From Avena insularis (lineage: Eukaryota; Streptophyta; Magnoliopsida; Poales; Poaceae): a stretch of 64,000 nt of DNA. The notes beneath the pieces were generated by a model. The model made no database searches. It was not told the origin of the DNA and saw only the letters and a program-made list of their open reading frames with translations. How positions within the stretch are numbered: position 1 is the first letter of the stretch; each line of letters starts with the position of its first letter. A program made the position numbers and the translations under genes. Positions 44,755 through 57,034 of the stretch are shown one piece after another. The stretch spans positions 122,567,503 through 122,631,502 of the forward strand of contig CM042692.1 of assembly GCA_023614405.1 (NCBI GenBank), read 5' to 3'.

Positions 44755-45054
44755 TGCATAAAATTATTATCTTCATGTGGCATCATCATCATATAGAACC
44801 CTAGCAACTCTATTGTTTTTTGTGTTATGCAAGAACTATTTGTCAGTGGATATATAAATGTGTTGCTAAAGCTAAGAAATTATGTTCTAGTGCTGAAAAT
44901 AACGTGCGTGCCACTAGTTTGTACTATCTACTCCTAAATGGCTACTTGAATAGATCAATACTCTCAATAGGAGTATACATGTAAAGATAAGACAAAGACT
45001 CTACATCATCTTGTACTCCAAGTCTCTACCTATCTCGTGTATCTCTATATAGAT
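44755..45054. other. No gene recognised
   Basis: Unassigned DNA between the retrosequence and an LTR start at 45055. Confidence 0.4.
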
Positions 45055-45255
45055 TGTAACATCCCAAAAATATTAATCAAGTTTATCAAGCTCTAATCAC
45101 CCAAGTTTAGCGTTAACAAAAAGTTTTATTATTAAACTTAATATGAGTGCATGTGTGTTTGTCATTAATATATGAATGCTTGTAATTGCCATGTTTGATT
45201 TCTACAAATGGTAGGGATTAGTTTAAAAAGGTTTACAACATCATCTAGATCATTG
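45055..45255 (+). repeat. Start of an outer Gypsy-type LTR, interrupted by element C
   Basis: TGTAACATCCCAAAAATATT at 45055 is the typical start of a plant Gypsy LTR (compare TGTGACATCCC at 6384). The last five bases, ATCAT (45251-45255), are the target-site duplication of element C, so the LTR resumes at 63709. The far end lies outside the window. Confidence 0.5.
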
Positions 45256-45321
45256 ATGTCTACGCACTTCTATTCTTGTAGACAGTTGTTGGACCTCCAA
45301 GTGCAGAGGTTTGTAGAACAG
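45256..45321 (-). repeat. Left LTR of C, first piece
   Basis: TGATGTCTACGCACTTC onward. The last five bases AACAG (45317-45321) are the target-site duplication of B. The LTR continues at 52062. Confidence 0.8.
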
Positions 45322-46934
45322 TGATGGCTCAATGTACGGCGCCAGAAAAGTGCTGGTGCGGTGTTGATGTAGAGCTCGTTGGGAATCCTAAGAGAAAGGT
45401 ACAATGAGCATAGCAGCAAGTTTCCCTCAGTTATGAAACCAAGGTTTAATCGAACCAGTAGGAGCAAGGAAACACCCCAAAGGTGTTGCTAGCTGAGCCT
45501 TGGCAGGGCGCACTACCGGTTCTAGTAGCAACGTGGAGACCTGCACAACACAACCACAGAACTTTGTCCCCAACTTGCGATGAGGTTGTCAATCTCACCG
45601 TGTTTTGCTGAAAACAAAGGATTAAACGTATCGAATGGAAAGAAGTAATAGTTTGCAGAAAGTAAACACAAAACAGTAAACAATTTGTAGATTGTATGTA
45701 AAGAAAAAAGACCGGGATCCATAGTTCACTAGAGGTGGCTCTCCTTAGATAGATAACATGCTGGGTGAACAAATTACAGGGGGCAATTGACAAACATGGA
45801 GAAAGCAATACATGCATATACTAATCATCTTGACTCCTTTGGAACTTGATTGGGCATTACAACATTATACATAGACCGCCATCCAACTACATCTATGACT
45901 AATAATCCACCTTCAGGTTTTCATCCTACCCCTCCAAAGATTAAGTTGCAAGCAGATTATTGCTTTACGAACTGCGTGTAAAGTAAACAATACGATTGTT
46001 CTATGAATAACGGATTGTTGTTTTCTCCTAGTAGCAACACATCTAGTACCTTAGAGATTTCATCACTTCCCAGTTACGAGGCATGAACCCATTATCGAGC
46101 ATAAATACTAACTCTTGGAGTTGCTACCATCTACTTGGCCAAGATAGCTACTAACACCGGAAAGCATGCAAGATCACAAATAACAAAGACATGATAGAAT
46201 CAATAATCAATCTGAAATAGCATCTCAATATCCATCGGATCCCTGCAAACACAACATGCAGAATTACAAATAGATGATCTTGATCATGAACGGAGCTCAC
46301 AAGATCTAGACATGAAAGCACAAAGGAGGAGAACCAACCATCTAGCTACTACATGGATCCGTAGTCCAAGGATGAACTACTCACGCATCACACCGGAGGC
46401 TTGCATGGTGATAAAGAAGGCCTCCAGGGTGAATTCCCCTCTCCGGCAGGATGCCGGGAAGAGCTTCAGATCCCTCCCGGTCTAGGGATGGAGATGGCAG
46501 CGACTACATACTCTTTCGTGGATTTTTGATCGGGCACTTAGGGTTTTCGTCCCGAGGGCATCTTATAGGCGGAAGGGGAGGCCGAGGGGGTGCCAGGGCT
46601 GGCCAGACCACCCCCTGGCGCGGGCCAGGCTGGGCCACGCGGCCAGGTGGTGTGGTGGCACCCTGGCCCCTCTCCGTCTCATACTCTGGCATCTAATGAC
46701 TTCCAGAAAAATAGGCACTTTGGCTTTTGTCCCGTCCAATTCCGAGAATATTCATTTTCTGACTTTCCTGGAACCAAAAACAGCTGAAAACAGGTAGCTG
46801 GCATTGTGGCTCTTGTTAATACGTTAGTCCAAGAAATCATATGAAAAGTACTCCAAAGTTGGAACAAAACACAAGAAATTGGATAAAACCAAGCAAGGAA
46901 CATCAAAAATTATAGATACATTTGCAATGTATCA
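45322..46934 (-). repeat. 3' LTR of element B
   Basis: 1613 bp, TGATGGCTCAATGTACG to GCAATGTATCA on the + strand. Same family as the LTRs of A and D. The GC palindrome is at about 46594-46655; the TATA position reads CATCTTATAGG (46559-46569). Confidence 0.92.
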
Positions 46935-46948
46935 ACATCTCCAAGCTT
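46935..46948 (-). other. Polypurine tract of element B
   Basis: In sense AAGCTTGGAGATGT, adjacent to the 3' LTR. Confidence 0.75.
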
Positions 46949-49652
46949 AACTCCTGCTCGTCCTCGAGTAGGTAAGTGATAAAAAGAAAGAATAATTTTT
47001 GAGGTGACATGCACCATCAAAGACTTGATCAAAATATTTGTAAAACATTCAAAGATGGGATCATAGTACTTCAATCATAACATGAAAGACAAAGTTCTAG
47101 CAATAAGACAAAGAAACTATGATGCAACATGAAAAGGCACAAAAAAAGATTTATGAATAACAATGCTTTGCAAGACGTTTGTTTTTTTCACATAAAGAAA
47201 ACATAGCATAATAGTATTCAACTTGTCCCTCATAGAGTAGCAAATATAAATGCATAGGACACCTTCAAAGTTCATAAGAGTGACTAGATACAAATAGTTT
47301 AAAACAAGCAATATCAAGGTATGCATCAATCAACTAGTCTTGGGACAATGCACATAGAACTAAGAATGGCCATTATGCTCTCAAAGTAGGTGCATAAAGG
47401 TAGAAGGTGGAGACTCAATATAATGGTGGAAGAAAGGCCTTCATAGAAGGAAGTAGGGATTCAAGTCTCATAAAGAGCTTCCAAAAATTATGGTACTAAT
47501 AGCTTTCAGCTCTCATTGCCCCTATCATAAGCATCTTCAAGTGATTAAGGTTAAAGTGAACAAACTATGGTGTACATGCTTGACGAAGTATAAGTTAGCA
47601 ATCTCATGTCCCTTGTATACGAGGGTCGCTCCTCATGCTACTCAAGTTTAGTCACTGGTAAGTTCTTGTCATTGTAAGTACATGTGTATCATAGAGAACC
47701 GCCAACGGGGTACCCCTTGCCCGATGATACGGAAGAATCCCCATATCAAAATGACAAGGCAAGCAGACAACGAGCATCTTAGCAATCTTCTTATTTACCA
47801 TGGGAATATGGTGCTTTTTTCTCTCTTTCCTCTTTTCATAATCTCTTTTTTTCTTTTTCTCTTTTTTTTCTCAATAGGACTCTTTTTTTATAAGAAGAAT
47901 GCTTCATAGACAGCTCATTATGGTTACGCTGCAGGTTTCCACCATGTCAGCATGGATTAGACCAGCGTCCCAGGCATTTCTCTAACACATATACATAACT
48001 CCATGGACTTGCAAGCTCCCCTTTCATTTCACACCGACGACATCCATATACAAAATAGCATGATATCAACTAGGTACAATTACCAAGTGCAATGTTAAAA
48101 GCGTTCCCCATGAAAGCATGGTTCTGCTAATCCCAACAAATAAGTGCAAGCACATACAACATAGACGACACAATGGTTCAAGTTTATTAAGGGCAAGAAA
48201 AGTAAAGTGTGCCATCAAGTTCGTGAGAGCTTTAGTCACTAGTTTTCTCATAACAAGTTTAATTTGGAAGGTAAACAAAATCATGAATATACTTGGAATA
48301 GCATAAGCTAATAGGTAGGTATGGTAGACTCTTTGGAATAACTTGGTTTAGAGAGTTGGATGCATGAGTGGAACTCATACTTGGTTACGGAGGCTAGCAA
48401 AAGACTGGGAGCGACCAACTAAGAGAGCAATAATGGCCATAATCATGCAGAGCGACAAAACATCATTGATCAAAGCATAAAGTGATACTAAAAGTTGAAA
48501 ACTAAAGGATCATAAAGGCTTATGGTGACTTGAGATAGTCATAACATGGTGTGAGCATGCGCCAAGTCAACCCAAATAAAGCATCAAAGGAGAATACCAC
48601 TATACTACGCTTTAATATGCTAAAACAACGCATGATTCATCCAAGGCACATTAAGCAATCTCAATTTTTTATGACAAGTCATGCTACAGCATAGAATACT
48701 AAGCATAAAGCCAAAACAATATCAAGCATGGCATGACAAAGCATAGGCCACAGTAAAAAACAAGCTCTTTTTACCACATAAGCATGAACTTTCCTACTCT
48801 TTTCCAACCCAAACCAAACTATTTGCAAACCATATTATGAAAGAGGGGGTCCAACCAATTTATTCAACAAACTAAGAAAACCAAGCAAACAAAAAACCAA
48901 AACGAAAACGAAAAAGAAGACGCTCCAAGAGCAACACAACTGTGCATGAAATAATAAAAATGAAGCGTTTGGAAGAAACCTGGGATTTTTACTGATGAAG
49001 AAGGGGATGCCTTGGGCATCCCCAAGCTTTGACGCTTGTACTTCTTGGATATTTCTTGGGATGATACGCGTGGCATCCCCAAGCTTGAGCTTTAGTCTAT
49101 CTTTCATCTCATTACTCATTCCTTCCATACACCTGAAATTTTTCCTTCATATAAAACTTCACACAATCTTTATTAGCAACATTAGTGCACTCAAGATAAA
49201 TAAGTCTTAAGGTTCAGTTTAACACCAAATAAATTTTCATTATAACACTAGATACTGTAGCACTTCCCTCAAAAAGCTCAATTCCCCAAAAGAACTCAAG
49301 AAGGAACTAACAAGAAGCAAATGCAGAAAATGGCAGAAATCTGTCAAAACAGACCAGCAGGTAAAGACGAATTTTTTCAAAGACCTTCTGTTGCTCAAAT
49401 CAAAAAGTGTTGAACTAACGAAAGTTAGATAACAACCTGAGGCAGAAGTACAAAACTCCACGCCTCAAAAAGACATTCAGAGATTTTACACGATTTTTTA
49501 CGGTGAAGCACAGAAATCTGTTTCGGGACAGCAACTTTCCCAATCATTACTTCTCTCTCATTAGAGGTTACTCTTGGCACAAAAAGCAAATAAAAAGGAT
49601 AAGGAGCGGTTATTACTGAAGTAATAATTTTCAAGACTCATCTAAAACTTTT
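46949..49652 (-). other. Conserved non-coding body of element B
   Basis: No supported gene. Collinear with A, C and D. A pyrimidine-rich tract (about 47815-47890, CTTTTTTTCTCTCTTTCC) is shared with C (54270-54360) but replaced by other sequence in A and D. Hairpin GGGGATGCC/GGCATCCCC at 49003-49023. The small candidate ORF is at 48835-49128 (minus). Confidence 0.65.
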
Positions 49653-49717
49653 GGGTTATCTCCCAATAAGTACTTTTCTTTAACGCCTTTAAGTTAGGCA
49701 TAAGAAGCAAGAAAGAA

Positions 49718-50219
49718 TCAAGTGTTCTCAAATAAAGAAGCATTAAGATCAATACCAGAAATATTTTCAACAAGGCAAGGTATATCATCCAAATAAGTTC
49801 TAGAGGATCCTCTCTCAATGCTCTTAGGTTCACTATTCTCATCAAAAGGGTTTGCTGGAACAATCCAATCAAGATTCTTATTGAAACATTCAAAGACTTT
49901 CCTAGCTTCCTTGGCAACATCATAGAACTCCTTAAACAAAGTTTCCAGAATAAAATCCCTCTTTTCTGGGTCCTCAATTTCTTTAAGCTTAAGAAACATT
50001 ACTTGCATTAAGGGGTTGAGGTTAACAAACCTAGCTTATAACATATGAATTAAAGAAGCTGCAGCAATCTCATAGTTTAGAGCAAGTTCTGCAAGGGATC
50101 TATCCTCAGTATCTTCATGTTTGCTAACATGATTAAAAAAATTCTTCAATATTATCTTTCCCAATTATAGAACCACTACCAATTGAAAGGTCTTTCAGGG
50201 TGAATTTAGAGATCAACAT
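49718..50219 (-). pseudogene. Cassette ORF of element B, broken, unknown function
   Basis: From the ATG at 50219 the minus strand reads MLISKFTLKDLSIGSGSII, then DNIEEFF. An extra T in a T-run (about 50131-50138) shifts the frame, which resumes HVSKHEDTEDRSLAELALN. A TAA follows IHML, and the frame then continues MQVMFLKLKEIEDPEKRD to NASLFENT. The whole would be about 165 residues, mostly helical and charged, with no motif I know. It occupies the position of gag and ends with the same FENT tail as the protease remnant of A, directly before the conserved boundary. I cannot assign a function. Confidence 0.55.
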
Positions 50220-50424
50220 GGTGAGCTAAGGAAGAGGTGACAACTAAAGGAGACTTAATTTTTTTTTGTGTTTTTTAAAGAAAGCAAACTAGTAAAACTA
50301 ATTTTTTTTGTGTGTTTTTGATAAAGAAACAAGCAAACAAAGAAAAAAGAAACTAAGCAAAACAAAAATAACAAAGTAAAGAGATTGCTTATGAGGGACT
50401 CCCCTTGTGAAGATGTCCTTGATT

Positions 50425-50441
50425 CCCCGGCAACGGCGCCA
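50425..50441 (-). other. Primer-binding site of element B (tRNA-Asp, perfect)
   Basis: CCCCGGCAACGGCGCCA, 17 of 17 to the tRNA-Asp 3' end, 10 bp from the LTR. Confidence 0.9.
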
Positions 50442-50451
50442 GAAAAATGCT

Positions 50452-52056
50452 TGATGGCTCAATGTACGGCGCCAGAAAAGTGCTGGTGCGGTGTTGATGT
50501 AGAGCTCATTGGGAACCCTCAATGATGAGCACAGCAGCAAGTTTCTCTCAGTTATGAAACCAAGGTTTAATCGAACAAGTAGGAACAAGGAAACACCCCA
50601 AAGGTGTTGCTAGCTGAGCCTTGGCAGGGCGCACTACCGGTGCTAGTAGCAACGTGGAGACCTGGACAACACAACCACAGAACTTTGTCCCCAACTTGCG
50701 ATGAGGTTGTCAATCTCACCGTGTTTTTCTAAAAACAAAGGATTAAACGTATCGAATGGAAAGACGTAATAGTTTGCAGAAAGTAAACACAAAACAGTAA
50801 ACAGTTTGTAGATTGTATGTAAAGAAAAAGGACAGGGATCCATAGTTCACTAGAGGTGGCTCTCCTTAGATAGATAACATGCTGGGTGAACAAATTATAG
50901 CAGAGCAATTGACAAACATCGAAAAAGCAATACATGCATATACTAATCATCTTGACTCCTTTGGAACTTGATTGGGCATTACAACATTATACATAGACCG
51001 CCATCCAACTGCATCTATGACTAATAATCCACCTTCAGGTTATCATCCGAACCCCCTCCAGTATTAAGTTGCAAGCAACAGATTATTGCTTTATGAACTG
51101 TGTGTAAAGTAAACAATACGATTGTTCTATGAACAACGGATTGTTGTTTTCTCCCTAGTAGCAACAACACATCTAGTACCTTAGAGATTTCTGTCACTTC
51201 CCCAGATTACCAGAGGCATGAACCCACTATCGAGCATAAATACTAACTCTTGGAGTTGCTAGCATCTACTTGGCCAAGATAGTTACTAACAACGGAAAGC
51301 ATGCAAGATCACAAATAACAAAGACATGATAGAATCAATAATCAATCTGAAATAGCATCTCAATATCCATCGGATCCCCGCAAACAAAACATGCAGAATT
51401 ACAAATAGATGATCTTGATCATGAACGGATCTCACAAGATCTAGACATGAAAGCACAAAGGAGGAGAACCAGCCATCTAGCTACTACATGGATCCGTAGT
51501 CCAAGGATGAACTACTCACGCATCACACCGGATGCTTGCATGGTGATGAAGAAGGCCTCCAAGGTGAATTCCCCTCTCTGGCAGGGTGTCGGGAAGAGCT
51601 TCAGATCCCTCCCGATCTAGGTATGGAGATGACGGCGGGTATAGACTCTTTCATGGATTTTTGATCGGGCACTTAGGGTTTTCGTCCCGAGGGCATCTTA
51701 TAGGCGGAAGGGGAGGCTGAGGGTGCTGGGGCCATACCGCCTGGCGCGCTGGCCTGGGCCACACGGCCAGGTGGTGTGGTGGCCCCCTGGCCCCTCTCCG
51801 TCTTGTACTCTGTCATCTGATGACTTCCGGAAAAATAGGCGCTTTGGCTTTTGTCCCGTCCAATTCCGAGAATATTCATTTTCTGACTTTCCTGGAACCA
51901 AAAACAGCAAAAAACAGTATTTGTACTGTGGCTCTTGTTAATAGGTTAGTCCAAGAAATCATATGAAAAGTACTCCAAACTTGGAACAAAACACAAAAAA
52001 GTGGATAAAACCAAGCATGGAACATCAAAAATTATACATACATTTGCAATGTATCA
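50452..52056 (-). repeat. 5' LTR of element B
   Basis: 1605 bp. It differs from its partner by substitutions and small indels (for example a deletion around 50518-50521 and one in the GC block, 51722-51760). Confidence 0.92.
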
Positions 52057-52061
52057 AACAG

Positions 52062-53398
52062 CATCAAGTTTTCCCTTAAGTGGATCACCCAAGGTTTATC
52101 GAACTCAGGGAGGAAGTGGTCAAAGGTATCCCCTCTCAAGAAACCCTGCAATCAAGATACAAGAAGTCTCTTGTGTCCCCAACACACCCAATACACTTGT
52201 CAGGTGTATAGGTGCACTAGTTCGGTGAAGAGATAGTGAAATACAAGTGGTGTGGATATAAGACAATGGTGCTAGAAAATAGCTTGATTGCGTGGAAGAG
52301 ACTAAAGGCAAACTGAAATAAAGATGGAAGCAAGCAAACATGTAACAGATCTAGTTTCAAACGGTGTTTCAATGCTTAGAAACAAGGCCTAGGGATCATA
52401 CTTTCACTAGTGAATACTCTCATATAAATATCTTCTCTTCATGATACTACTGTTAACTACTCTCCGGTTGTACACTCTAATCCATGGTAGGGTTATAACA
52501 GCACTCCTCAAATTTCGACTTTCCCATCTAGATAACCCCACACTATCACCTTGAGCACTAGATGGTTCAAACAAACACCACAATTTCATAAAGACATCAA
52601 ACTCCAAATATAACTCATAACAAGTATTTGTAATCTCTAGCCTAAGTGCCACCATGGTGTGCACACTGTCAACTTCACACACATGGGGAGAGCAGAGATC
52701 TATTAAAGCACTTGAGTAGCAAGGTAGATCTACTTGATTACAAAACTCATGATCACAATATGATCACGCATAGAGAGAGAGAGAGATGAACACATAGCTA
52801 CCGGTAGAACCCTTAGCCTCGAGAGAGAACTACTCCCTTTTCATCATGGGAATTAGCAACAGTGATGGAGATGGTGGTGAAGATCGATGGAGATGGCTCC
52901 GGGGGCACAGGGTGCCGGAATAAATACTTTCTATCCCCCGAATCTCCCCTTCGGTGGCGGTGGTGCTGCGGAACTTTTCGTGGCCGGAGGCTTGACGATT
53001 TAGGGTTTTTGCATTGGGAGGCATCTTATAGGCGAAGAGGCAAGGTCGGTGGGCGGCCAGGGGGCCCACACCACCTAGTGGCGTGGCCAGGGCTAGCCCG
53101 CTCCACCATATGGTGTGGCCACCCTGTGGCCCCTCTCCGTCTCGTCTTCTGGCTCCGTGAGTCTTCCGGTAAAATATCGACTTTGGCTTTTGTCCTGTCC
53201 AATTCCGAGAATATTGATTTTCTGACTTTCCTGGAACCAAAAACAGCAGAAAACAGGCAACTGGCACTATGGCATCTTGTTAATAGGTTAGTCCAGGAAA
53301 GTGTATAAAAAGTACTCCAAAGTTGGAACAAAACATAAGAAAGTAGATAAAACCAAGCATGGAACATCAAAAATTATGGATATGTTAGCAACGTATCA
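52062..53398 (-). repeat. Left LTR of C, main part
   Basis: With 45256-45321 this makes a 1403-bp LTR ending TTAGCAACGTATCA. The right 400 bp (about 52990-53398), which hold the GC block (about 53052-53130) and TATA position (CATCTTATAGG, 53022-53032), are homologous to the LTR of A, B and D; the rest (CATCAAGTTTTCCCTTAAG onward) is unrelated to them. A (GA)n tract is at 52771-52786. Confidence 0.85.
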
Positions 53399-53412
53399 AC
53401 ATCCCCAAGCTT
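53399..53412 (-). other. Polypurine tract of element C
   Basis: In sense AAGCTTGGGGATGT, adjacent to the LTR end at 53398. Confidence 0.8.
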
Positions 53413-56104
53413 AACTCCTGCTCATCCTCGAGTAGGTAAGTGATAAAAAGAAAGAATAATTTTTTAGGTGACATGCACCATCATAAACTTGATCAAAGTA
53501 TTTGTAAAACATTGATAGCTGTGATCATAATACTTCAACCATAACATGAAAGATAAAGTTCTAACAATAAGACAAAGCAACTATGTTGCAACATGAAAAG
53601 CCACAAACAAAAGATTCATGAATAACAATGTTTTGCAAGACGTTTGTTTGTTTCACATAGCATAGTGGCATTTAGCTTGTCCCTCATAGAGTAGCAAACA
53701 AAAATGCATAGGACACCTTCAAAGTTCATAAGAGTGACTAGATACAAATAGTTTAAAACAAGCAATATCAAAACTATGCATCAATCAACAAGTCTTGGGA
53801 CAATGCACATAGAACTAAGAATGGTCACTATGCTCTCAAAGTAGGTGCATAAAGATAGAAGGTGGAGACTCAACATAAAAGTAAAAGAAAGGCCTTCATA
53901 GAAGGAAGTAGGGATTCAAGTTTCATAAAGAGCTTCCAAAAATTATGGTACTTTTTAGCTTTTAGCTCTCATTGCCCCTATCATAAGTATCTTTAAATGG
54001 TTAAGGTGAAAGTGAACAAACTATGTAGTATATGCTTGACAAAGTATAAGTTGGAAATCTCATGTCCCTTGAATACGAGAGCCGCTCCTCATGCTACTCA
54101 AGTTTAGTCACCGGTAAGTTCTTGTCATCGTAAGTACATGTGTATCATAGAGAACCGCCAACGGGGTACCCCTTGCCCGATGGTACGGAAGAATCCCCAT
54201 ATCAAAATGACAAGACAAGAAGACAACGAGCATCTCAGCAATCTTCTTATTTACCATGGGAATATGGTGCTTTTTTCTCTCTTTCCTCTTTTCATCTCTT
54301 TTTTTTCTTTTCTTTTTCTCTTTTTTTCTCAATATCTGACTCTTTTTTTTATAAGAAGAATGCTTCATAGACAGCTCATTATGGTTACGTTGCAGGTTTC
54401 CACCATGACAGCATGGATTAGACAAGTGGCCCATGCGTTTTTCTAACACATATACATAACTCCATGGACTTACAAGCTCCCCTTTCATTTCACACCGATG
54501 ACATCCATAGACAAAAGAGCATGATATCAACTAGGTACAAAGTACAAGTGCAATGTTGAAAGCGTTCCCCATGACAGCATGGTTCTGCTAATCCCCAACA
54601 AATAAGTCCAAGCATATACAACATAGACGACACAATGGTTCAAGTTTATTAAGAGCAAGAAAAGTAAAGTGTGCCATCAAGTTCGTGAGAGCTTTAATCA
54701 CTAGTTTTCTCATAACAAGTTTAATTCGGAAGGTAGATAAAAACATGAATATACTTGGAATAGCATATGCTAGTAGGTAGGTATGGTGGACTCTTTGGAA
54801 TAACTTGGTTTTGGGAGTTGGATGCATGAGTGGAACTCATACTTGGTTACGGAGGCTAGCAAAAGACTGGGAGCGACCAACTAAGAGAGCAATAATGGCC
54901 ATAATCATGCAGAGCGACAAAACATCATTGATCAAAGCAGAAAGTGATACTAAAAGTTGAAAACTAAAGGATCATAAAGGCTCTGGTGACTTGGGATAGT
55001 CATAACATGGTGTGAGCATGCGCCAAGTCAACCCAAATAAAGCATCAAAGGAAAATACCACAATACTATGCTTTAATATGCTAAAACAACGCATGATTCT
55101 TCCAAGGCACATTAAGCAATCTCAATTGTTTATAACATGTCATGCTACAACAAAGATCACTAAGCATAAAGCCAAAACAATATCAATCATGGCATGACAA
55201 AGCATGGGCCACAGCCAAAAACAAGCTCCTTTTTACCACTTAAGCATGAACTTTTCCTACTCTTTTCCAATCCAAACCAACGTATTTGAAAACTAATGTA
55301 TGAAAGAGGGGGTCCAACCAATTTATTCAAGAAAACTAAGCAAACAAAGAAAACCAAAAACCAAAAACAAAAACGAAGATGCTCCAAGAACAACACACTA
55401 TGCATGAAACAATAAAAATGAAGTGTTTGGAAGAAACCTGAGATTTTTATTGATAAAGAAGGGGATGCCTTGGGCATCCCCAAGCTTTGAAGCTTGTACC
55501 TCTTGAATATTTCTTGGGGTGACATGGGGTGGCATCCCCAAGCTTGAATTTTAGTCCATTCTTCATCTCATTACATCATTCTTCCATTACACCTTCCTTC
55601 ATACAAAACTTCACACAATCTTTATTAGCAACATTAGTGCACTCAAGATAATAAGTCTTTGGGTTCAGTTTCAACACCAATAAAACTTAAATTAAAACAC
55701 AAGCTACTGTAGCACTTCCCTCAAAAAGCTCAATTCCCCAAAAGAACTCAAAAAGGAATCAACAAGAAGCAAATGAAAATAATTGCAGAAATCTGTCAAA
55801 ACAGACCAGCGGGTAAAAACCAATTTTTTCGAAGAGCTTATGTTGCTCAAATCGGAAAGTGCTGAACTAACGAAAGTTAGATAACAACCTGGGGCAGAAG
55901 CAAAAAAATTCACGCCTCAAAATGACGTATAGAGATTTTACACGAATTTTTACAGAGAAGCACAAAAATCTGTTTCGGGACAGCAACTTTCCCAAGCATT
56001 ATTTCTCTCTCATTAGAGGTTACTCTTGGCACAAAAAGCATATAAAAAGGATAAGGAGCGGTTATTACAGAGGTAATAACTTCCAAGACTCAACTAAAAC
56101 TTTT
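53413..56104 (-). other. Conserved non-coding body of element C
   Basis: No supported gene. Collinear with A, B and D, closest in layout to B (shared CT-rich tract 54270-54360). Hairpin at 55461-55481. The boundary GGGTTATCTCCTAATAAG is at 56105-56122. Confidence 0.65.
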
Positions 56105-56131
56105 GGGTTATCTCCTAATAAGTACTTTTCT

Positions 56132-56944
56132 TTAATGCCTTGAAGTTAGGCATGATAGTTTGAGAAGATGCTCACATAAGAAATATGAATTGAAGTAAAA
56201 GAGAACATCAAGAAGCAAATATAGAAAAAATTTAAGTCTAACCCACTTCCTATGAAAAATAATCTTGTAAAGAAACAAGTCATGAAAGCACAAAACAACA
56301 ATCATAGGAAAGCAAAAAAAGTGCAACTTCAAGACTTTGAACATAAAGAGGGGAAACTTAATATTGTTGAGATACATAAAATCATGTTTCCCTCTCTCAT
56401 AATAACTTTTAGTAGCATCATGAATAAATTTAACAATATAACTATCACATAAACCATTCTTATCATGAGCCACATGCATATAATAATTATTACTCTCCAC
56501 ATAAGCATAGTCATTCTTATTAATTATAGTGGGAGCAAATTCAACAAAATAGCTATCATTATTATTCTCATCACCATAATCATCAAATATAGGAGGCATA
56601 TTGTAATCATAATTAATTTTCACCTTGATAGTAGGTGGACTGAGAATATCATATTCATCATTGTAATCATCATATATTGGAGGTTTGGTATCATCATAAG
56701 CAATAGAATAGCTATCTTCCAAAGCTGGGGAACTAAAAAGATCATTTTCATAAAAACTAGCTTCCCCAAACTTAGAATTTTCCATAGCATTAGCAATAAT
56801 GGTGTCCAAAGAATTCATACTAACAACATTGCTATTAGCATGCAAATAAAGTTCCATAGGTTTTTTAATTTTCTCTTCAAACACTTCATGTCCTAACTCA
56901 AGATAAATACTATAAAGCTCTCTAGTTTTGTTGTTGTTTTCCAT
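56132..56944 (-). CDS. Intact 270-residue cassette ORF of element C
   Basis: The ATG at 56944 gives MENNNKTRELYSIYLELGHE. The middle (residues about 83-160) is rich in Asp, Asn and Tyr, with repeated D-D-Y (YDDYNDEYDI, IFDDYGDENN). From residue 166 the tail CDSYIVKFIHDATKSYYERG is shared with elements D and E; then comes a hydrophobic region (about 199-228), HRKWVRLK at 231 and a second hydrophobic stretch (239-256). The frame ends at the conserved boundary. There is no protease, zinc knuckle or polymerase motif. The open frame may mean recent activity or only youth. It could be a gag-derived structural protein with a membrane-like tail; I do not know its function. Confidence 0.55.
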   Translation of the reverse strand: MENNNKTRELYSIYLELGHEVFEEKIKKPMELYLHANSNVVSMNSLDTIIANAMENSKFGEASFYENDLFSSPALEDSYSIAYDDTKPPIYDDYNDEYDILSPPTIKVKINYDYNMPPIFDDYGDENNNDSYFVEFAPTIINKNDYAYVESNNYYMHVAHDKNGLCDSYIVKFIHDATKSYYERGKHDFMYLNNIKFPLFMFKVLKLHFFCFPMIVVLCFHDLFLYKIIFHRKWVRLKFFLYLLLDVLFYFNSYFLCEHLLKLSCLTSRH

Positions 56945-57034
56945 TAAGCCTAACTAGTGAAAACAAGAAACAAAAAGACAAAATTGCAGAATCTAAAGGA
57001 AATAACTTCGAGCACTCACACCGGAGGATGTGAG
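56945..57034 (-). other. Leader of C up to the D insertion
   Basis: Short non-coding leader. The last five bases, GTGAG (57030-57034), should be the target-site duplication of D. Its second copy is missing because of the fusion at the other end. Confidence 0.5.

Larger units (their letters stand above)
45322..52056 (-). mobile_element. Complete non-autonomous Gypsy-type LTR retrotransposon B
   Basis: LTRs at 45322-46934 and 50452-52056, target-site duplication AACAG (45317-45321 and 52057-52061), PPT 46935-46948, a perfect tRNA-Asp PBS at 50425-50441. It has a broken ORF at 49718-50219 and nothing resembling protease, RT or integrase. It is inserted in the left LTR of element C. Confidence 0.93.

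Noticed and set aside
47815..47890. CT-rich tract as a promoter or coding feature (also 54270-54360)
   Set aside because: It is low-complexity sequence within the non-coding body of B and C and is replaced by other sequence in A and D, so it is not essential.
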